64,000 nucleotides of DNA from the NCBI RefSeq assembly GCF_025602895.1, contig NW_026516315.1, forward strand, positions 62,001 to 126,000, in the 5' to 3' direction. The translations under genes and the position numbers were made by a program. This DNA comes from Polychytrium aggregatum (Eukaryota > Chytridiomycota > Chytridiomycetes > Polychytriales). Below, in pieces: positions 57,901 through 64,000 of this stretch (positions within the stretch are counted from its first letter, which is position 1; each line of letters starts with the position of its first letter). Under the pieces are notes generated by a model, which saw only the letters and a list, made by a program, of their open reading frames with translations, had not been told where the DNA came from and made no database searches.

Positions 57901-60900
57901 CGCCAGTGACCCGTCGCCCTGTGGCCACCGAGCAATCGATGCACACCACCGCGACATCGCGCAGTGACCAGGCTTCCGGCCGTGACCCCACCACCAGCAC
58001 CTTTGACTCTGAGACCACTTCATCTCGGACACCGTCCGGCACAAGCTACTCGGAGCCTTCACAGTATGGTCGCGGTTTCCACCACCATCAGCAGCAGCAG
58101 CACCATCACCACCATCAGCAGCCGCAACAACAGCATTCTTCGCATGCCCATCTCAATGCTGGTCTGCGACTTTCCCCTCGGTCGCTGTCACGAAAGTGAG
58201 TGAGGTGGCACAACTAACTCCACGATGCCCCGCTGACGCCCGTGGCAGACAGCACCAGCACCAGCAGATTGCTGCTCAAGTCATGTACCAGTCCTCGTTC
58301 TGACTCCGTTCCTTCGACGTGACACAGGTTGATGGCCGAAATCCGTGTGCTCGAAGTCATCGAGGAGTCTCGCGTCCAGCTCGAACAGCTGGATCATTAT
58401 CGCGGCGTCACAATCGCACAGCAGGAAACAGTCGCGTATGTTAACAAAACGTCCTCGCCAGCTCTCGCAGCTTGGCCTGGCATCGGTGCTGTTGCTTTCA
58501 GCTGGCATTTTGATATCGCTGACCAAGTCGCCTGTGCCTCTGCCCTCCTTTCAAACCCACATCGCAGGCTTTCTCAGCTCATGCTTGATCGCCAACGGCG
58601 CCATGAGATGGATCTAAAGTTGGCACAACTTGACCGCGAGCGGCAGGAGGAACAGCACCGCAGTCGTCGCGTGCCGTCACCACCCCAGGGGCATGACCAC
58701 GAGTACAGCTCAGCATCGTTCGAAGACATATCCTCGCTTGGCTCGTCAGAGGGAAGTTCCGATACAGCCACACCTGATCTCGATCGGTACAAAGTTGCCC
58801 CGGGGCGGTCGCCAGATCCCCGGCTCGACGCTGTCGACGCAGATATTGCGGAGGAGATTGGTCAAGACACAGCACAGGTGTGTATCGTCGGATGCCTATA
58901 TGCTGGAACGGGTTCTCATTGACCTTTGTCTCTCGCTTGCATGTGCCAGGACGAGTCTGTTGTGTACATCGAGCCAGTCTCGGAAGCTGTGGTAAGCTGG
59001 GAAAGCGGTGGTGTCCGAGTGCCTCGATCTCAGCTGGATTGGTATCGGCGCTGTCTGTCCGCTGCGACGACTCACCAAGCCAGCTATACACTTGATGTGT
59101 GGTTGTTTGATCCAGATCGAAGATGAGAGCAGCGCGCCGGAGATGATGGAAGTGGACGAGCACCAAGTAGGTTACGGGGAGCATCGATCGCTTTGTGATG
59201 TACAACGCATCATCCGAGCGGCACACTGTGAAAGAGAGGCCCGACCATACCGATAGCCACTGACCGAGCGTCTGGATCAGGCCGCAGACGACCAACGCAC
59301 TCGATTGCACCACGATACCACGTCTCTCTCGGTAAGTCCACGGACAAATGGCCACAACAGACACTGCATCAGGCGATCACGCCGATCGACATTTGCTAAT
59401 TTAAGCACGTGTGCTCGGTCTATGCAATCACCGTTGTGGACCCGGCAGGCCAGCGGCAATTTGGCGATGGAGCTGAAGCGGCGCGAGTTGGTGCTTGAGG
59501 AGCGGCTCAAGGCCGAGCTGCACGCCATTCAGCTCGATCGACAGCGTCATGCCACGGATCCAAGACACGACGACTTGGGCCACAGTCTGGTATGATATGG
59601 GTGCTTGTGGGATCGTCTGTGCATAGCACGATCCAATGCTGCCCGAACAGTCAATCGGCACATCCTCATCTGATCAAACATTTGACCGTCCCTCTCGCAG
59701 GAGCATGCGCTTTATATGCAGTATGCGGCGGAGAAGGCCGAGATCGCCCTGAAGTGGAATGCGGTGCGTTGCCTGAACGGTTGTTGCCTGCGGGATGCCG
59801 AGTGCTTGTTGATGTCGGCCGAGTATCGAGCATGTCAAGTCGACCGCTCCACCTGTGCCGCTGGTGCATGAGGCGCTTACCGCTGTTCGATCGCTCAACA
59901 GGCCCTTCGAGAAGAGCGTCAAGAGAAATCTGCGATTGCTACTGCCGAACAGCTCACTGCACAGCATGCATCTGCCCCGGAGTCGGTCTTGGAACCCATC
60001 ACAAGCGGCGTGGACGTGGCCGAGCCCTCGGAACGCACCCAGCCAGCCGAGTGCGTCAAGGGCCCTGTGGCCGATTTCGGCATCACCCCCGTGGACGAAG
60101 CCATCAATCTGATCGCCACTCTGAACAAACAAGGGCACGACTTTCGTGTCCCGATACCGCCGCCACTCTCGATGCCTGGGACAGAGTTTAGCAAGCAGAC
60201 GAGTCACGGTTCATCGGCCTTGCCAGCAGATGCGGCTCAGAGTCCCTTGCCTGGGTCGCCGATCCAAAGCGCCGATGCCGGCGCGCTCTCGTACCGTCCT
60301 GAAGAGTCATTTATGTCGATCGAGGAGGACGTCCCTCTGGATCTGGGCTCCGTCGAGATCGATGCGGAACGTGTCTCTGCACAAACGGCACAGTCGCTGA
60401 TGAGTACGGAGGAGCCGGTTGTCTCTGTCACCGAGACCTCGTTCCAGGCGGGTCGCTCTGCTCCACCACCTGCAATAGCTGCGTTTGGCCGCGAGAGCGA
60501 TTCGGACTCGTCGCTGCTTCGAGGAAAAATCGAACTCGCCCGGCAGACAGTGCAGTCGGATGCCATCGAGCGGAAGAAGGCAAAGTTGGCCGAGTCGCGG
60601 AAGCTTGCTGAAGGCCTGCTTGAGGAGCGACTCAATCAAGATAGGCAGCGACGAGAACTAAAACGCGAAACGAAAGAGATCAGTCGCCTCCTGGACAAGA
60701 TCCTGAGCCCAGCTCCGCTGCATCAAGGCACGGAGAGTAGGTCTGTGTCGGCCGAGGTGCCTGGAGCCGCAGCACACAGCATCCAGGCTCCAGCCGAAGG
60801 ATTCGCCATTGCGAGTCTTCAGGGCCAACTCACCGCCTCCAAGTACACACCTGTCGTCGCCCGCGCCGACACGGCAGTCAAACCGATTCCCACTTCTGGG

Positions 60901-63900
60901 AGCGTGTCTCAAGATCACCATCGCCATGCGAGCATTCCTGAAAGCATTGACTTTGTGAGCGATGCTGCAGAAAGTCTCGGGTCTATAGCTGAGAGCGTCG
61001 TTGTCGAGTCCGAGATCGCGACGCCGGTCGCCCTTCAGCCCTCCGAGCAACCGGTGCATATCCAGCACGATCCAACGGCAGTCACCCTTTCCGCGATACA
61101 ACCACCCGACCAGTCAACTGCACCCGAGGTCGCTACCGACGAAATCATCGAAGAGCAGTCAGCCCAGCCGATTTCATCCGTCGCCAGCTCCGGTGTTCCG
61201 CTCTCAGCCAGAGACTCTGCAAGATTCGGTGCTTCGTTGCTGGAAGCGCCTGTTGGTGGCATGGCGTCAGACGGACGACCGGCAGAAATCGTCAGCCAAG
61301 TCCAGCATCCCGATCTACAGTACACAAGCATTGTCGCCGACACCGAACCCCAGTACCCAACTGATTTTGAAGATTTCGAGAAATCCGCTGCAGCGGAAGA
61401 ACAGGAGGACAGTCTGTCACTGGAAGGCGAGTGCACACATCTCTCGCTCGCTCGTTGTGTCTATGAGACAGTTTCGGATCGCCATTGTTTGGCGAGGGCG
61501 ATATCACTGATAACACTTCTCCCGGCTCTGCCTTTCCATATGCAGATTTAGAAATCAAGACCCGGATCCTGGCCCTCCAAAAGGAGGTGCTGCTCAAACG
61601 AAAGCAAGCCGATGAGCTGCTCCAAAAGAAGCAGCTGCAGCGAACACTTGCCAAGCAAAAGATGTATGAAGCGGAGCTGAAGCTCAAGAGCGAGCTCAGT
61701 TTGCTTGACCACTTTATCGAGAAAACCTCGACCGAGATTGACCATCTGGGCGGCCCATCGAAATCGATTGACCAGCTGCCTCCATTTGATATCAACGACG
61801 TCAAGCGCACGGGCAAGGCAAAGTCCAGCGTGAGCCCAGGCCCAAATGTCCCACAGGTCGGCTCTGCTTCTCAAACACCAGCCAGTCATTCTACTCATCC
61901 CATCGACGCCGAACCCAGAGCTATGTCGCCGCGTGTTCCCGACACCTTGCCGGCGAGTGAGTACGCGGCCAAGACATCTCCGCCCCCAGAAGAAAGCTTG
62001 ATCGAAGAGCATATCTCCCAGGCAAACTCGGTGGACATGTCCGCGGCCGACTCGATCAGCAGCTTCCATGTTGATGTCCGCGAACCGATCATCCCAGACG
62101 ATCGGGCTGACGCAGTTTCCCGAACAGCGGCCGACGCGCCCGGCGCTGACGTGGATATGAATGAAGTCGAAGAAAGCATTGTGTCGACACCTGCGACCGA
62201 CAACAGTCAGGTGGATCGGATGTCCCTGGAACAACCCGTGCCAACGACCATTGAGCATGCTGCCAAAGCTCTTGCAATCGGATCAGCAGCACCTGTCGAC
62301 GGATCGATGGACCTCTCGATGCCGGAAGAGCATGCCGAGGTCTCGGTGGCCTACTCTGACGATGCCTTCGAATCACTCGATCTTCGGCCTGACGACTCGG
62401 AGCAGGCTTACCAAGCATCACAGACACCAACTAATATCCCGAACCATCAGCCTGTCGAGCAACCTTCTGTGGATCGACTCAGGAAGTCAAAGACCCCACA
62501 TGATCCCCAGCAGCCGGAAACCAGTACTGTCCTCGTCAGCGAGGTCTCAGAGGATATTCAGGAAGATATCGTGCCCGAAGAACCCAGGTGCGAGAGTCAA
62601 GACGATATCGCTCTCGAGGGATCCGGACACCTTGAGTTGCAGGCGGCGCAGAATGTCGCCGAGATTTCGTCGGAGATGGCGCAGGATGCTGTCCGTCGGC
62701 GCGACTCCGATGCTGTCTCCCAGCCGGCCTCTCAGAGCAGCCTGAAAGATGCAGCATTGAGCGACAACGATGCAGCCGCTGGGTCGCATCCACCCATCAC
62801 AGCCAAAGTCGAAGCGTTGCCCTCAAGCCATGTGCCAATGGACGAGTACCCCGAGTTGTTTGAAACTGATCACATCTCTGAAGAAATTGAGGGCCGCTCG
62901 GAAGGGGCCATTGCTGAACAAGCCCTGACCATCGATCAGCCGCTTGAGCCCGCTACAGGCACCTCACAACTAGCTTCTGCCCCTGCTTCCAATGAGCCCG
63001 AACCACATCTCCGAGCGGGCGATCTTGACGCAGATACTGTCGATGAGGTCCAGAGCGCTCCAATTGACTCGCAGATGTTGTCATCCTGTGATCAACGGGC
63101 AGCCGAGCCAGCGCATGGCAAGGAAGCTGAAGATATGGACCACGCCATGGGACAAGAAGCTGAAGACCAACGGCTCGACACATTCTCACAGCCACTGATT
63201 CGAGATGTGGACCTTTCCGAGATGGCTCAACCCATTCGATTGAATGGGAGACCAACAACCGCCGTACACCCCTCAGACCAGACACCTGCTGATTCGCCGA
63301 CAGAGAAGAGCCTCTTCAGCGATCAAGATCTCGCACCGGTGCCACTGGGGTCGGAACTTGAGAGTGTCATTCCCAATGAGTCCTATTTGCCAGCACCACC
63401 TAAGGACCTTGTCGACGACAACATTGAAGAAATCATTTCGGAAAAGCCTTTCGACAGCAGCCTTGAGCTCGAGAACGATACGAATCGCAAGGTCGTGTCA
63501 TCTGAGTTGACAAGCGAAGCTCGGTACATCTCTGGATTATCGACCGAATCGCTCATAAGTATCCGTGAGCACCTCGCGATCCCAACTGAGGAGTTGGACC
63601 AAGCGCCCGGCAAAGAACTGGCCCAAGTGCTGACCGAAGCGGCCTCAAATGTATGGCCTGACATGCCGAGTGAAGCAATAGCCGAGAAGCCAGCAGGTGG
63701 ACTGCCAGCAGAATCGCAGGGCGTGGCACTCTCTAAACCTGAAACGAGGCCAGGCGTAAACAGCACGAATAGGCTTGGCTCAAAGTCACCCAACGAACCC
63801 CTTGATGTTTGGGACACCCATGACGAGCCTCTCATGGTGAAGGCGTTTGATAAACCGAAGACCGAACCGGCAGGCCTGGGCTTGGATAGCAAACACGAAC

Positions 63901-64000
63901 GGGATGAGGAAGGGATTCCTGCCGTACACATGCCAGCTACTGAGATCCAGAGCGCAATGGCACTGCAAATCAACGCCGACCATCGGAACGAGCAAATGGC
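54942..64000 (+). CDS. CEP350: CEP350-like centrosome-associated protein, 3' partial
   Basis: Vertebrate CEP350 recruits FOP to the centrosome and anchors microtubules. Exons: 54942-58195, 58328-58435, 58568-58877, 58950-58991, 59269-59331, 59449-59589, 59701-59763, 59902-61430 and 61472 past the window end; all in phase, over 2600... counted codons about 1850 so far. The diagnostic block spans exons 2-3: VLEVIEESRVQLEQL, GVTIAQQETVALSQL and RQRRHEMDLKLAQL match the CEP350 segment with IEES, GISLAQQES and QRHERDLALL. The first 1085 residues are disordered and end in a His/Gln tract. Later helices include AIERKKAKLAESRKLAEGLL and LQKEVLLKRKQADELLQKK. Acidic SDD/YPTDFEDFE repeats continue to the window edge. 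The expected CAP-Gly domain would lie beyond 64000. One intron is only 41 nt (61431-61471). Confidence 0.85.

Noticed and set aside
1-64000. tRNA, rRNA and CRISPR features
   Set aside because: I scanned for B-box-like GGTTCGA motifs, rRNA-like stretches and spaced direct repeats; isolated TTCGAA matches lie in coding exons or lack an A-box partner, and tandem arrays have no spacers.

Overview
The window looks like a nuclear contig from a GC-rich, intron-dense, zoosporic early-diverging fungus of chytrid type. Fungal-style genes (two-gene sulfate assimilation, respiratory complex I 75 kDa subunit, RasB-type GTPases, a Pyr4-like membrane protein) sit with genes usually lost in non-flagellated Dikarya: centrosomal CEP70 and CEP350 homologues, a 12-helix metazoan-type adenylyl cyclase and a BCAS3 homologue. 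A complete complex I subunit argues against an anaerobic gut fungus. The species cannot be named from the sequence. Exon models were built by hand from splice signals, reading phase and protein motifs.

Layout. (1) 1-5262, minus: one continuous 12+ exon chain joins a translation-factor-type MCT-1/eIF2D N-terminal module (pre-PUA plus PUA) to a BCAS3 autophagy WD40 protein; the 3' end runs off the window. (2) 5984-7256, minus: membrane-anchored Lys-rich protein of unknown function. (3) 7876-12413 minus and 14543-15870 plus: sulfite reductase beta (MET5) and PAPS reductase (MET16), transcribed divergently from a 2.1 kb spacer. (4) 16838-20013, plus: complex I 75 kDa subunit. (5) 20590-26329, plus: CEP70-like centrosomal protein, 14 exons. 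(6) 27568-29424, plus: single-exon DH-PH RhoGEF. (7) 30039-32048, minus: a UBA-TIR protein with a polyQ linker and a C-terminal domain I do not recognise. (8) 33009-33461, plus: small secreted beta/gamma-crystallin-like protein. (9) 34184-40838, plus: 12-TM class III adenylyl cyclase, 11 exons, one GC-AG intron. (10) 41647-43733 and 46387-48545, plus: tandem Ras paralogues with matching introns; the second appears to need a 2-nt microexon. (11) 49722-52716: 5'-truncated non-LTR retrotransposon with an open RT frame, a 3' hairpin, poly(A) and a 14-bp target-site duplication. (12) 53335-54445, plus: 7-TM Pyr4-like protein. (13) 54942 to the end, plus: CEP350 homologue, 3' incomplete.

Functional links. 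MET5 and MET16 act in consecutive parts of sulfate assimilation (PAPS to sulfite to sulfide). The cyclase, two Ras GTPases and a RhoGEF are signalling genes within about 21 kb. CEP70 and CEP350 point to centriole/basal-body biology. The best candidates for something undescribed are the MCT-1/BCAS3 fusion, the UBA-TIR protein and the Ras microexon. Several introns carry minisatellites.
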